From the NCBI RefSeq assembly GCF_001571085.1, contig NZ_BCTC01000019.1, positions 19,155 to 83,154 on the forward strand: a DNA stretch of 64,000 bases, in the 5' to 3' direction. The notes under the pieces were generated by a model, which worked only from the letters and a program-made list of their open reading frames with translations, was not told the origin of the DNA and did not search any database. Positions within the stretch are counted from its first letter, which is position 1. Every line of letters starts with the position of its first letter. Below, one piece after another: positions 49,367-61,641 of the stretch. A program made the translations under genes and the position numbers. This DNA is from Azohydromonas lata NBRC 102462 (lineage in GTDB: Bacteria > Pseudomonadota > Gammaproteobacteria > Burkholderiales > Burkholderiaceae_C).

Positions 49367-50664
49367 TCAGCGGCTTTCACGCTCGCGGCCGCGGGCGTTG
49401 TCGCGAGAGCGCACGTCGGCCACGTTGCCGGCTGCCGTGCTGGCGCTGCTGGCATCGGGTAAAGGCACATTGGAGCCGGGCGGCGGCGTCACGGCCGTCG
49501 GAGCGCTGGCCTGCTGCATCAGCTTGTCCAGCGGCAGGTACAGCAGGTTGGAGCCGCTGCGGCTGTCCACCAGCACCTTGCTGACGTTGTTGAGCACCTG
49601 CTGCATGGTGTCGATGTAGAGGCGGTCACGCGTCACGCCCGGCGCCTTCTGGTACTCGGTGAGCACCGAGCGGAAGCGCTGCGCATCGCCTTCAGCCTGT
49701 GCCACCACGCGGGAACGATAACCCTCTGCTTCCTGGCGCAGCCGCGCGGCCGTGCCCTGGGCCTTGGGAATGACGTCGCTGGCGTAGGCCTGGCCTTCGT
49801 TCTTGAAGCGGTCGCGGTCGGCGCCGGCCTTGACGGCGTCGTTGAACGCGGCCTGCACCTGCTCAGGCACCTGGACGCTGCCCATGTTGACGTTGGCCAC
49901 CACGATGCCGGCGTTGAGCCGGTCGAGCTGGCTCTGGATGGACTTCACCAGATCCTGCGCCACCGCGTCGCGCTGCTCGTACAGCACGGAGTCCACCTTG
50001 CTGCGGCCCACGATCTCGCGCACCGCCGACTCCGCGGCCTGCACCACGGCCTCGTCGGCGTTGCGGTTCTCGAACAGGTAGGCGCGCGCATCCTTGAGCC
50101 GGTACTGCACGGTAAAGCGGATATCGACGATGTTCTCGTCCTGCGTGAGCATGGATGAGTCACGCAGCCCCGTGGCCTGCACCACGGTGTTGCGGCCTAC
50201 TTCCACCGAGCGCAGCTGCGTCACGGGCACCGTCTCGTGCGCCTGGAAGGGATACGGAAAGCGCCATTGAATACCGGCGTCGGAGGTGTAGGCGTAGCGG
50301 CCGAAGGAGGTCACCACGGCCTGGTGGCCTTCCTGGACGATGAAAACGCCGCTGCCCAGCCAGATCAGCAGCACCACGCCGGCAATCAGGCCGGCACCGA
50401 TGCCCGCGCTCTTCATGTCGGGCTGGAACGACGGCCCGCCGTCGTTGCCGCCGCCGTTGCCCGGGCCTGGCCTTCCCGATTTGCCGCCGAACAGGTTGGA
50501 GAGCTTGCGGTTGAAGTCGCGCCAGAGCTCGTCGAGGTCAGGCGGTCCGTCATTGCGGCCGTTGCTCATCAAAAGAGGCCGCGCCAGGCGTCGCAGCAAG
50601 GCCTGTGCGGCACCGGCCACGGCTCGCAGCGGCGACGACGGCAAGGAAGTGTCAGGGTGGATGC

Positions 50665-50668
<4 letters not shown>
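49367..50668 (-). CDS. hflK: FtsH regulator HflK
   Basis: SPFH-family partner of HflC, 433 aa from ATG 50668. A Gly/Asn/Pro-rich cytoplasmic N-terminus contains PPDLDELWRDFNRKLSNLFG, the HflK hallmark. A membrane helix (GAGLIAGVVLLIWLGSGVFIV) and the SPFH domain (EGHQAVVTSFGRY onward) follow. The chosen start overlaps the hflX stop by 4 nt (ATGA); a later ATG at 50569 would give a 400-aa protein beginning MSNGRNDGPP and is a real alternative. No clear ribosome site is seen at either. Confidence 0.92.
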
Positions 50669-51930
<1,262 letters not shown>

Positions 51931-51985
51931 GGTGTTAGTAATGGTGAACGCAGCTTTGAAGGGCCGCCGTCGGAATGACGACGGG

Positions 51986-52228
51986 TCAGGAAGCTTCGTT
52001 CTGTTCCTGGGCGTGGAAGTTCACTGCACGCCCTGGCACGACGGTAGAAATCGCGTGCTTGTAGACCATCTGCGTCACGGTGTTACGCAGCAGCACCACA
52101 TATTGGTCGAAGGACTCGATGTGGCCCTGCAGCTTGATGCCGTTGACGAGGTAGATCGACACCGGCACGTGCTCTTTACGCAGCAGGTTCAGGAACGGGT
52201 CTTGTAGGAGTTGCCCTTTGTTGCTCAC
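51986..52228 (-). CDS. hfq: RNA chaperone Hfq
   Basis: Hexameric Sm-like RNA chaperone for small-RNA regulation, 80 aa. It begins [20 protein letters not shown]; Sm1 is [20 protein letters not shown] and Sm2 [17 protein letters not shown] with the YKHA proximal-face RNA-binding motif. The C-terminal tail is short ([15 protein letters not shown]). It sits 55 bp upstream of hflX. Confidence 0.97.
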   Translation of the reverse strand: MSNKGQLLQDPFLNLLRKEHVPVSIYLVNGIKLQGHIESFDQYVVLLRNTVTQMVYKHAISTVVPGRAVNFHAQEQNEAS

Positions 52229-52319
52229 GTGTTCTCCGTGATGAAAGTCCAGAAAGTTTGCACGTTAACACAGGGGAGCGTGGCCCTGCCCGGCACGGTT
52301 GATGCAGAGAAGCGCCTGC

Positions 52320-53663
52320 TCACTCCTTGTCGACAAACGGGTTGTGCGAAGACTTCATCTCCACGCGCAGCGGCGTGCCCACCAGCTTGAAATGCTCGCG
52401 TATGCGGCCTTCCAGATAGCGCTTGTAGCTGTCGGTGACGTGCTCCAGCGAGTTGCCGTGCACCACCACCACCGGCGGATTCATGCCGCCCTGGTGCGCG
52501 TAACGCAGCTTGGGCCGGAAGTGCCCGGCGCGCTTGGGCGCCTGGTGCTCGACCGCTTCGAGCAGCAGCCGCGTGAGCACGGGCGTGGGCATCTTGCGCG
52601 TGGCCGAGGCATGGGCATCGGCAACGGCCTTCCACAGCGGGCCCAGGCCCTGCCGCTTGAGCGCGGAGATGTGCAGGATGGGCGCGAACTTCAGGAAGGC
52701 CAGCCGCTGCGAGATGGAGCGCTCCACCATCTCGCGCTGGTAGGCGTCCACGGCGTCCCACTTGTTGATGGCGATAACCACCGCGCGGCCGGAGTCCAGC
52801 ACGTAGCCGGCGATGTGCGCGTCCTGCTCGCTCACGCCCTGCATGGCGTCCACCAGCAGCAACACCACGTTGGCGTCGGCAATGGCCTGCAGCGTCTTGA
52901 CGACCGAGAACTTCTCTATCGCCTCGAACACCTTGCCCTTGCGGCGCAGGCCAGCCGTATCGATCAGCTCGAACTTCTGGCCCAGGCGCTCGAAGGGCAC
53001 GCTGATGGCGTCGCGCGTCGTGCCCGGCATGTCGAAGGCGACCAGCCGCTCCTCGCCCAGCCAGGTGTTGATCAGCGTGCTCTTGCCCACGTTGGGCCGC
53101 CCGGCCACGGCCAGGCGGATGGGCCGGTTGGCCACGTCCTCCTCGCTGAGCTCTTCGTCCTCGTCGCCGAAGTCGAAGCTCTCCAGCACCGCGTCCAGCA
53201 GGCTGCGGATGCCCTGCCCGTGCGCCGACGAAATGGGATGCGGCTCGCCCATGCCCAGTTCGTGGAATTCGGCCAGCAGCGGCGACTCCGACATGCCCTC
53301 GGCCTTGTTCACCGCCAGGAACACGCGCTTGTTGCACTGGCGCAGGTAGCGGGCGATGTCGTGGTCCTGCCCGGACACGCCGTTGCGCAGGTCCACCACG
53401 AAGACCACGGCGTCGGCCTCGGCCACCGCCTGCTTGGTTTGCTTGGCCATCTCGGCCACCACGCCGGAGGGCTTCTCCGGCTCGAAGCCGCCGGTGTCGA
53501 TGACGATGAACTCGCGCGAACCCAGCCGCGCGTCGCCATAGTGGCGGTCGCGCGTGAGCCCGGCGAAGTCCGCCACGATCGCGTCGCGGCTCTTGGTAAT
53601 GCGATTGAACAGCGTCGACTTGCCGACGTTGGGTCGGCCCACCAGGGCCACCACGGGTTTCAT
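52320..53663 (-). CDS. der: ribosome biogenesis GTPase Der
   Basis: Double GTPase needed for 50S subunit maturation, 447 aa from ATG 53663. It has two complete G domains: P-loops at the N-terminus ([17 protein letters not shown]) and middle ([17 protein letters not shown]), each with DTGGF/DTAGL and NKAE/NKWD. The C-terminal KH-like domain ends [15 protein letters not shown]. It lies between bamB and hfq. The longer in-frame reading to 53873 overlaps bamB and has no support. Confidence 0.97.
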   Translation of the reverse strand: MKPVVALVGRPNVGKSTLFNRITKSRDAIVADFAGLTRDRHYGDARLGSREFIVIDTGGFEPEKPSGVVAEMAKQTKQAVAEADAVVFVVDLRNGVSGQDHDIARYLRQCNKRVFLAVNKAEGMSESPLLAEFHELGMGEPHPISSAHGQGIRSLLDAVLESFDFGDEDEELSEEDVANRPIRLAVAGRPNVGKSTLINTWLGEERLVAFDMPGTTRDAISVPFERLGQKFELIDTAGLRRKGKVFEAIEKFSVVKTLQAIADANVVLLLVDAMQGVSEQDAHIAGYVLDSGRAVVIAINKWDAVDAYQREMVERSISQRLAFLKFAPILHISALKRQGLGPLWKAVADAHASATRKMPTPVLTRLLLEAVEHQAPKRAGHFRPKLRYAHQGGMNPPVVVVHGNSLEHVTDSYKRYLEGRIREHFKLVGTPLRVEMKSSHNPFVDKE

Positions 53664-53673
53664 CAACGTTTCC

Positions 53674-54792
53674 TCATTCAGGTCGGAAGGCGTAGACGCC
53701 TCCCTTACGCGTAAGCACAACCACTGCGTCGCCGACGCGAAGCGGCGATCCCACCACAGCCGAACCATCGGTGGACAGGCGCTGCAGCGTCTGCCCCGAG
53801 TCGCGCGACAGGAAGTGCACGTAGCCCTGCGCGTCGCCGAACACGACGGCCCGCTCCAGCACCAGCGCGCCACTCAGGTCGCGGTTCAACAACTTGTCGC
53901 TGGTCCAGGCCAGCTCGCCGCTCTTGGCGTTCCAGGCGCTGATGCGGTCGCTGGCGTCAGCGCCGAACACCTGCCGCGCGTCGCCGCCCACGGCCGAGAC
54001 GCCGCCGACGCTCTTGGCCCACAGCAGCGCGGCGCGCTGCGCGTCCACGCAGCCCACGGCCGACTGGAAGGCGCGCGCGCACACCACGTCGCCCGCGCGC
54101 TGCACGGGCCCAACCAGGTCCGCCAGGCGCTCGACCTCGTTGGTGCCGCGCGGCACGGCAATGGCCACTTCCCAGCGCAGCGTACCCTTGAGCGGATCCA
54201 CGCCCGCCAGGCGCGGGCCCTGGCCCACGAGCAGCGTGTCCTTGAAGGGCGACAGCACGCCGGGCTGCAGCAGCGTCAGCGGCTCGCCGGGGCGCTGCAG
54301 CTTCCACAACTGCTGCCCGTCGATGGCGTCAAAGGCCTGCACGCCACGGTCCACGCCCAAAACGAACACCCGCTCGCCCGCCACCAGCGGCGCCGTGACG
54401 ACGCGCGTGTTCAGGCGCTGGCGCCACAGCAGCTTGCCGCCTTCGAAGGTCAGCAGCTCGTTGTCGCGGGTCACGACGCTGGCGAAGCGCCCGTCGCTGC
54501 CCACGCCGGCCGACAGCGGCGTGCCGGCATTCAGGCGCCAGAGCTCGCGCCCGTTGTCGGCCTGCAGCGCCAGCACCTGGCCCGCGTTGCCCGCCAGCAC
54601 CAGCGTGTTGCCGCGCACGGCCGGCGTGAGCGCGAAGTCGAGCGAGCCGACGCTGGTGTTCCACAGCGGCTTGGCCGCCAGTTGCGCGTTGAAGCTTTCC
54701 AGCGGCGCGGGCTTGGGCCGGCTGCTCGACGCGCAGCCCGCGGCCAGCACCGCCGCGGCCAGCGCGGCGCCCATCAGCAGGCGGCGGCTCAT
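53674..54792 (-). CDS. bamB: outer membrane assembly lipoprotein BamB
   Basis: Beta-propeller lipoprotein of the BAM complex, 372 aa from ATG 54792. The lipoprotein signal ends in the lipobox LAAGC ([11 protein letters not shown]), and repeated PQQ-like blades follow, such as [40 protein letters not shown] and [19 protein letters not shown]. It works with BamA (bamA at 32 kb). It overlaps yfgM by 4 nt and is 10 bp upstream of der. The C-terminus closes the propeller (GGVYAFRPE). Confidence 0.95.
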   Translation of the reverse strand: MSRRLLMGAALAAAVLAAGCASSSRPKPAPLESFNAQLAAKPLWNTSVGSLDFALTPAVRGNTLVLAGNAGQVLALQADNGRELWRLNAGTPLSAGVGSDGRFASVVTRDNELLTFEGGKLLWRQRLNTRVVTAPLVAGERVFVLGVDRGVQAFDAIDGQQLWKLQRPGEPLTLLQPGVLSPFKDTLLVGQGPRLAGVDPLKGTLRWEVAIAVPRGTNEVERLADLVGPVQRAGDVVCARAFQSAVGCVDAQRAALLWAKSVGGVSAVGGDARQVFGADASDRISAWNAKSGELAWTSDKLLNRDLSGALVLERAVVFGDAQGYVHFLSRDSGQTLQRLSTDGSAVVGSPLRVGDAVVVLTRKGGVYAFRPE

Positions 54793-55472
54793 TGCGCCAC
54801 CCCGCTGGCGGCGGAAGCCGAGGCGGCCGGCGCGGGCGCGGCGCCCAGCGCCGTGAGCTTGGCGTCCACCACCTGGCGGTACTCCACCGCGGCGTCCAGC
54901 CCGGCCCAAGCCGTCTGGTAGGCCGCCTTGGCCTCGGCCGGCTTGCCCTGCAGTTGCAGCACGTCGCCGCGGCGGTCGGCTGCCAGCGGCTTGAACTCGT
55001 CGCCCTTGACGCCGTCCAGCGCCTTGATCGCCTCGTCGTACTGCTTCTGGTCCATCAGCACCGCCGCCAGGCGCAGCCGGGCGATGTCGCGGTAGGCGTC
55101 GCCGTCGGCCTTGTCCGCGGCCCAGGTGAGCGTGGCGCGGGCCGCGTCGGCCTGGCCCTTCTCGGCCTGCACCTTGGCTGCCAGCAGCGCGCCCTGGGCG
55201 GCGTAGGTCGTGCCGCCGTGGCGCTCGCGCAGGTCATTGAAAGCCTGCGCGACCTTGTCGGCCTCGCCGGCCTGCGCCGCGCGCTCGACCTCGCCGTACA
55301 GCGCGCCGGCCTTGAAGCCCTGCTCGCGCTGCCACCAGTTCCAGCCGTTCCAGGCCGCATATGCGCCCAGCACCGCGATCAGGATCCAGGTGATGAGGTT
55401 GCCGTACTGCTTCCAGAACGCCTTGAGCTGGTCGATCTGTTCCTGTTCCTGCAGGTCGAGTGAGGTGGCCAT
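54789..55472 (-). CDS. yfgM: YfgM/TPR_21 ancillary SecYEG translocon subunit
   Basis: Inner-membrane protein with a periplasmic TPR-like domain that associates with SecYEG and periplasmic chaperones; 227 aa from ATG 55472. A short cytoplasmic N-terminus (MATSLDLQEQEQIDQLKAFW) precedes one membrane helix (LITWILIAVLGAYAAWNGWNWW). Tandem helical repeats include YRDIARLRLAAVLMDQKQYD and DVLQLQGKPAEAKAAYQTAW. It overlaps bamB, matching the hisS-yfgM-bamB-der order. Confidence 0.92.
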   Translation of the reverse strand: MATSLDLQEQEQIDQLKAFWKQYGNLITWILIAVLGAYAAWNGWNWWQREQGFKAGALYGEVERAAQAGEADKVAQAFNDLRERHGGTTYAAQGALLAAKVQAEKGQADAARATLTWAADKADGDAYRDIARLRLAAVLMDQKQYDEAIKALDGVKGDEFKPLAADRRGDVLQLQGKPAEAKAAYQTAWAGLDAAVEYRQVVDAKLTALGAAPAPAASASAASGVAQ

Positions 55473-55486
55473 GAAGCTTGGGGCTG

Positions 55487-56815
55487 TCAAAACGCGGGAT
55501 TATCGTGCAGCAGGTGCGGCCCCCAGGCCGCCACGTCCGCCAGCGCCAGGCTGCGCTGGGGCAGCTGCGAGCCGTCAGGCAGCGCGCGCAGCGCCTTGAG
55601 CGCCACCTCGCCGCGGGAGACTTCCTCGTCGCCGAAGATCAGCGCCCACTGCGCGCCGGACGCATCCGCGCGCTTGAACTGCGACTTCATGCTGCCCTGC
55701 CCCGGGTGCATCAGGGCCGCCACACCGGCGGCGCGCAGCGCCTCCAGCGCCACGAAAGCCTTGGGCAGCGCCGCGGCCGACGGAATGACCGCATACACGC
55801 GCGGCGGCGGCGGCGGCGGCAGCACGCCCACCTCTTCCAGCAGCAGCAGCAGCCGCTCCATGCCCAGCGCCCAACCCACGGCCGGTGCCGGCTTGCCGCC
55901 GAGTTGCGCGATCAGCGGGTCGTAGCGCCCGCCGCCGCACACCGTGCCCTGCGAGCCCAGCCGCGTGGTCACCCACTCGAAGACGGTCAGGTTGTAGTAG
56001 TCCATGCCGCGCACCAGGCGCGGGTTGACGCGGTAGGCCAGGCCCGCGGCGTCCAGGATGGCGCACACCCCGTCGAAGTGCGCGCGCGACTCGGCACCCA
56101 GGTAGTCGATGAGCTTGGGAGCCGCCTCCACCACCGGCTGCATCGCCGGGTTCTTGGTGTCGAGAATGCGCAGCGGGTTGCTGTGCAGGCGGCGCTTGGC
56201 ATCTTCATCCAGCAGCTCGGCATGGGCCTCGAAGTGCGCGATCAGCGCCGCGCGGTGCGCGTTGCGCTCCTCCGGCTGGCCCAGGCTGTTGAGCTCCAGC
56301 GTGACGTCGCGCCCTTCCTCCAGGCCCAGCTCGCGCCACAGCGCGCGGCACATGAGGATGAGCTCCGCGTCCACGTCCGGCCCGGCGTAGCCCAGCGCCT
56401 CGGCGCCGGCCTGGTGGAACTGGCGGTAGCGCCCCTTTTGCGGCCGCTCGTGGCGGAACATGGGGCCGATGTAGAAGAGGCGCTTGCCGCCGTCGTGCAG
56501 CAGCGCGTGCTCATTGACGGCGCGCACCATGCCGGCGGTGTTCTCCGGGCGCAGCGTCAGCCGGTCGCCGTTCATCGAGTCCTCGAAGGAGTACATCTCC
56601 TTCTCCACGATGTCGGTGACCTCGCCCAACCCGCGCACGAACAGCGCCGTGGGCTCGACGATGGGCGTGCGCGCGTTGAGGTAGCCGTAGCGGCGCATGA
56701 GCGAACGCAGCTTGTCCTCCAGCCACTCCCAGTGCGCGGAAGTGGGCGGCAGGATGTCGTTCATGCCCTTGACCGCGCGCAGCGGCTCGACTTTGTTCTT
56801 CGGTTGTTCAGCCAT
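55487..56815 (-). CDS. hisS: histidyl-tRNA synthetase
   Basis: Class II synthetase charging tRNA-His, 442 aa from ATG 56815. It has motif 1 ([20 protein letters not shown]), [12 protein letters not shown], motif 2 ([20 protein letters not shown]), the histidine-specific [15 protein letters not shown], motif 3 ([14 protein letters not shown]) and a C-terminal anticodon-binding domain. A run of seven prolines ([12 protein letters not shown]) lies at the junction to that domain; polyproline of this length may need EF-P to translate. The in-frame extension to 56890 is unlikely. Confidence 0.97.
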   Translation of the reverse strand: MAEQPKNKVEPLRAVKGMNDILPPTSAHWEWLEDKLRSLMRRYGYLNARTPIVEPTALFVRGLGEVTDIVEKEMYSFEDSMNGDRLTLRPENTAGMVRAVNEHALLHDGGKRLFYIGPMFRHERPQKGRYRQFHQAGAEALGYAGPDVDAELILMCRALWRELGLEEGRDVTLELNSLGQPEERNAHRAALIAHFEAHAELLDEDAKRRLHSNPLRILDTKNPAMQPVVEAAPKLIDYLGAESRAHFDGVCAILDAAGLAYRVNPRLVRGMDYYNLTVFEWVTTRLGSQGTVCGGGRYDPLIAQLGGKPAPAVGWALGMERLLLLLEEVGVLPPPPPPRVYAVIPSAAALPKAFVALEALRAAGVAALMHPGQGSMKSQFKRADASGAQWALIFGDEEVSRGEVALKALRALPDGSQLPQRSLALADVAAWGPHLLHDNPAF

Positions 56816-56896
56816 GTCGGATCGTGCCGCTGCGTTGACAGCGGCTGAGGTGGCGCCGCGGCCCACACGGGCTGCGGCGCAGGAGTTCAAGCAGCC

Positions 56897-58174
56897 TCAG
56901 GCAGCGGCGGTCGCGGCCACCGCGCCGAAGCGCTTCTCGATGTAGTCCTGGACGATTTTCTGGAAGTCCGCGGCGATGCCCTCGCCGCGCAGCGTCAGCG
57001 CCTTCTCGCCGTCGATGAACACCGGCGCCGCCGGCGCCTCGCCGGTGCCGGGCAGGCTGATGCCGATGTCGGCGTGCTTGCTCTCGCCGGGGCCGTTGAC
57101 GATGCATCCCATCACCGCCACCTTGAGGTTTTCCACGCCGGGGTACTGGGCCTTCCACACGGGCATCTGCGCGCGCAGGAAGTCGTCGATCTGCTTGGCC
57201 AGCTCCTGGAACGTGGTGCTGGTGGTGCGTCCGCAACCCGGACAGGCCGTGACGCTGGGGTTGAAGGCGCGCAGGCCCAGTGCCTGCAGGATCTCCAGCG
57301 CCACCACCACTTCCTGCGTGCGCGGCTCGCCGGGCTGCGGCGTGAGGCTCACGCGTATGGTGTCGCCAATGCCTTCCTGCAGCAGCAGCGACAGCGCCGC
57401 GGCCGAGGCCACCGTGCCCTTGGTGCCCATGCCGGCCTCGGTCAGGCCCAGGTGCAGCGGGTGGCTGCAGCGCGCGGCCAGGGCCCGATACACGCTCACC
57501 AGGTCCTGAACGCCGGAGACCTTGCAGCTCAGGATGACCTGCGCCGGGTCCATGCCCACCTCCACGGCAAAGGCCGCCGAGGACAGCGCCGACTGCACCA
57601 GCGCCTGGTACATCACCTGCTTGCCATCCCACGGTTTGCTGCGCTGCGCGTTCTCGTCCATGAGCGCGGCCAGCAGCTCCTGGTCCAGGCTGCCCCAGTT
57701 GACGCCGATGCGCACCGGGCGGTCGTGCCTGAGGGCCGCTTCGATCATTTGGGCGAACTGGCGGTCGCGCTTGTCGCCCTTGCCCACGTTGCCCGGGTTG
57801 ATGCGGTACTTGGACAGGGCCGCGGCCATGTCCGGGAACTCGCTCAGGAGGCGGTGGCCGTTGTAGTGGAAGTCGCCCACCAGCGGCACGCTGATGCCCA
57901 TGCGGTCCAACTGCTCGCGGATGTGCGGCACGGCCTGCGCCGCTTCCGGCGTGTTCACCGTGATGCGCACCAGCTCCGAGCCGGCCAAGGCCAGCTCCTT
58001 GACCTGTATGGCCGTGCCGATCACGTCCACCGTGTCGGTGTTGGTCATGGACTGCACGCGCACCGGCGCGTCGCCGCCCAGCGTCAGCACCTGGCCGCCC
58101 CACGCCACGCGCGCCTGCAGCGAGCGGCGGGCGGCGGGTTGGGCCACGTTGATGGGTTCAAAAGGCGTTTGCAT
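56897..58174 (-). CDS. ispG: 4-hydroxy-3-methylbut-2-enyl diphosphate synthase
   Basis: [4Fe-4S] enzyme of the MEP pathway (MEcPP to HMBPP), 425 aa from ATG 58174; a GTG at 58189 that overlaps the rodZ stop by 4 nt would add five residues and is possible. It has [56 protein letters not shown], and cluster cysteines in [17 protein letters not shown] and [20 protein letters not shown]. It completes the pathway with dxr, encoded 22 kb away. Confidence 0.96.
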   Translation of the reverse strand: MQTPFEPINVAQPAARRSLQARVAWGGQVLTLGGDAPVRVQSMTNTDTVDVIGTAIQVKELALAGSELVRITVNTPEAAQAVPHIREQLDRMGISVPLVGDFHYNGHRLLSEFPDMAAALSKYRINPGNVGKGDKRDRQFAQMIEAALRHDRPVRIGVNWGSLDQELLAALMDENAQRSKPWDGKQVMYQALVQSALSSAAFAVEVGMDPAQVILSCKVSGVQDLVSVYRALAARCSHPLHLGLTEAGMGTKGTVASAAALSLLLQEGIGDTIRVSLTPQPGEPRTQEVVVALEILQALGLRAFNPSVTACPGCGRTTSTTFQELAKQIDDFLRAQMPVWKAQYPGVENLKVAVMGCIVNGPGESKHADIGISLPGTGEAPAAPVFIDGEKALTLRGEGIAADFQKIVQDYIEKRFGAVAATAAA

Positions 58175-58185
58175 GGCTGGGAGAC

Positions 58186-59031
58186 TCACTTGAGTTCGAG
58201 ACGCGCCACGTTGTCACGCGTCTGTGACCGCGTATCCAGCACCTGCCCGCGGAAGCTCACCGAGGTGGCCGAGGCATTGCCAATGGTGGCGCGCAGCGGC
58301 AGCGTGCCGTCGAGGTTGACCGTCTCGCCCGCGTGCAGCGCGCGCGACAGCAGCAGTTGATTGGTGCCGTCGCGCACCTCCACCCAGCTTTCGCCCGTGG
58401 CGCGCAGCACCAGCAAACCGGCCGACTCGGCGGCCGCCGCCGGTGCGGTGCCTGACGCCGCAGCGTCGGCCGCGGCCGGCGCCGTGGGCGAGGCGAACAC
58501 CGTCTCCACCACGGCCGAGGCCGTCCCGGACGCCGCGGGCGCCGCCGCCGACGTCGCCACCTCGGCGCTGCCGCCGCTGCCTGAGTCGAAACTGCCCAAC
58601 TTGAGCCAGCTCGCCGGCAGCAGGACGATGGCCGCCGCTCCCACCAGCAGCAGCGCCACGACCCACAGCACCGGCCGCTTGAGCGGCCCCAGGTCGCGCG
58701 CCTCGCGGCGGCCCGGCCGGTCGCGGAAAGGCGTGTTCAAGCCCGTGGCCACCTGCTCCAGCCGCGAGCCGTCCAGGCTGGCGGGCAGGCCGGCGAGCAC
58801 CGGCGCGGCGTCGATCTTGAGCGTGCGGCACAGCGTCTTGGCCAGCGCGCGCGTGAACGCCATATCGGGCAACTGCTCGTAGTGGTCGGCTTCCAGCGCG
58901 GCGAGCTTGTCGGCCCGCACCTTGATCGCGGCGGCCAGGGCATCCAGCTCCAGCCCTTGCTGCTGGCGCGCGTTGCGCAGCATGGTTCCGGGGGAGTCAC
59001 CGCGCGGGGTCGTTGCGCTCGGCTCAGTCAT
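58186..59031 (-). CDS. rodZ: cytoskeletal protein RodZ
   Basis: Links MreB to the cell-wall elongation machinery, 281 aa from ATG 59031. The N-terminal HTH domain (~20-90: [20 protein letters not shown] and [15 protein letters not shown]), one membrane helix ([20 protein letters not shown]), an Ala/Thr/Pro-rich periplasmic linker and the C-terminal RodZ/DUF4115 beta domain ([20 protein letters not shown]) are all visible. It overlaps pilF by 8 nt. The pilF-rodZ-ispG-hisS order is conserved in betaproteobacteria. Confidence 0.92.
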   Translation of the reverse strand: MTEPSATTPRGDSPGTMLRNARQQQGLELDALAAAIKVRADKLAALEADHYEQLPDMAFTRALAKTLCRTLKIDAAPVLAGLPASLDGSRLEQVATGLNTPFRDRPGRREARDLGPLKRPVLWVVALLLVGAAAIVLLPASWLKLGSFDSGSGGSAEVATSAAAPAASGTASAVVETVFASPTAPAAADAAASGTAPAAAAESAGLLVLRATGESWVEVRDGTNQLLLSRALHAGETVNLDGTLPLRATIGNASATSVSFRGQVLDTRSQTRDNVARLELK

Positions 59032-59803
59032 CAAAACGTCCTTGGTCCAGGGCAAGCGTCTGCGGCGCTTGCGGAAAGCGTTGGCGCAACTCGCGCCCAA
59101 GAGCCTCCACGGCAGCGTGGCGGCCCAGCCGGTGTTCTATGCGCGTGGCCAGCCACAGCGTGGCTGCATCGGCTTGCGCGCTGGTGATGCTCACGCGCTG
59201 CAGCTGCAGCCGCGCCCGCTCGGCTTGGCCCTGGCGCAGCAGCACCTCGGCCAGGTTCAGCGCCGCGACGGCCTGCGCCGGGTCGCGCTCCAGGGCCAGC
59301 GTCAGGCTGCGCTCGGCCGCGGCCCAGCGCTGCGCGCGCGCTTGGCACACGCCCAAGGCCAGCAGGCTGCGCGCGCCGCCCTCGTAGCCGGGCTGCGCCA
59401 GGGCGCGCTCTAGCCAGGCCTGGGCCTCGTCCCAGCGCTGCTGCTGGCAGAGGAACCAGCCGAAGTTGTGCATGGCGCCGGCGTCGCGCGCGTCCAGCTG
59501 CAGCGCGCGCTCGAAGCTGGCCTGCGCCTCGCCCGCGCGCCCCAGGCTGGCCAGCGCCAGGCCGCGCAGGTCGTGGGCCGGGGCGGATTGGGCGTCAGCC
59601 GCCAGCGCCTTGTCCACCTCTTCCAGCGCCGTGCGCGCCTGGCCGTTTTCCAGGTAGGCCGAGGCCAGCTCCAGCCGAGCCTGGGCGCGGCGCTGGGCCG
59701 CTTCCGTCTGCTGCCCCTGCGGCGCCGTCGCGGCGCAGCCGGCCAGCAGCACGGCGCCGGCCAGCAGGCCGGTGAGCAGCAGGCGCGGAAAGGCGGCGGA
59801 CAT
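59024..59803 (-). CDS. pilF: type IV pilus biogenesis lipoprotein PilF/PilW
   Basis: Outer-membrane TPR lipoprotein (pilotin) that helps assemble or stabilise the PilQ secretin, 259 aa from ATG 59803 (a GTG four codons earlier is possible). The lipobox is LLAGC in LAGAVLLAGCAAT. TPR units include ARLELASAYLENGQARTALE, LRGLALASLGRAGEAQASFE, FGWFLCQQQRWDEAQAWLE and LNLAEVLLRQGQAERARLQL. It lies 40 bp downstream of rlmN and overlaps rodZ by 8 nt. Confidence 0.93.
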   Translation of the reverse strand: MSAAFPRLLLTGLLAGAVLLAGCAATAPQGQQTEAAQRRAQARLELASAYLENGQARTALEEVDKALAADAQSAPAHDLRGLALASLGRAGEAQASFERALQLDARDAGAMHNFGWFLCQQQRWDEAQAWLERALAQPGYEGGARSLLALGVCQARAQRWAAAERSLTLALERDPAQAVAALNLAEVLLRQGQAERARLQLQRVSITSAQADAATLWLATRIEHRLGRHAAVEALGRELRQRFPQAPQTLALDQGRFDD

Positions 59804-59843
59804 GGCGGCGGGCACTGCGTCGTCGAAAGGCGACCGCGCGGCC

Positions 59844-60998
<1,155 letters not shown>

Positions 60999-61045
60999 GG
61001 CTGCGGGGCCTGTAGAGGCGTTAAGCGCGGGGTATCCAGCCTGGA

Positions 61046-61471
61046 TCAGCGGCCGAAGACCTGCATGCCGGGGAAGAAGAAGGCCACTTCCACGGCAGCG
61101 GTTTCGGGAGCGTCGGAGCCGTGCACGGCGTTGGCGTCGATGCTGTCGGCGAAGTCGGCGCGGATGGTGCCCTTCTCGGCCTTCTTGGGGTCGGTGGCGC
61201 CCATGAGCTCACGGTTCTTGGCGATGGCGCCTTCGCCTTCGAGCACCTGGATCATCACGGGGCCGGAGACCATGAAGTCCACCAGGTCCTTGAAGAACGG
61301 GCGCGCGGCGTGCACGGCGTAGAACTGCTCGGCCTCGCGGCGCGACAGGTGAGCCATCTTGGAGGCGACGATCTTCAGGCCGGCGCCTTCGAAGCGGGCG
61401 TAGATCTGGCCGATCACGTTCTTCGCCACGGCGTCGGGCTTGATGATGGACAGGGTGCGTTCGATGGCCAT
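61046..61471 (-). CDS. ndk: nucleoside diphosphate kinase
   Basis: Balances nucleoside triphosphates by phosphate transfer through a histidine intermediate, 141 aa from ATG 61471. It begins [20 protein letters not shown] and carries the active-site signature [20 protein letters not shown]. An in-frame extension to 61543 is not expected for the family; an AGGAG ribosome site precedes the chosen ATG. Confidence 0.97.
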   Translation of the reverse strand: MAIERTLSIIKPDAVAKNVIGQIYARFEGAGLKIVASKMAHLSRREAEQFYAVHAARPFFKDLVDFMVSGPVMIQVLEGEGAIAKNRELMGATDPKKAEKGTIRADFADSIDANAVHGSDAPETAAVEVAFFFPGMQVFGR

Positions 61472-61641
61472 TTGAATTTCTCCTTGAAGTGAAGCGGGCA
61501 AAGCCCGTAATTGTACCGGCGCGCCCTTGGGCGCCCGTGACACAGGGATGTCGGCGCCGGCACACGCCAGGCCGGTGCCAAAGGCACCGGGCCGGCGCGC
61601 TGGGCAGCCGGGCCGATGGAAGTCAGGGACGGCGGACGGGC

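Noticed and set aside
61572..61590. CCGGTGCC-AAA-GGCACCGG hairpin downstream of rluB as a terminator
   Set aside because: A perfect stem but no T-run on the minus strand; too weak to call a terminator.
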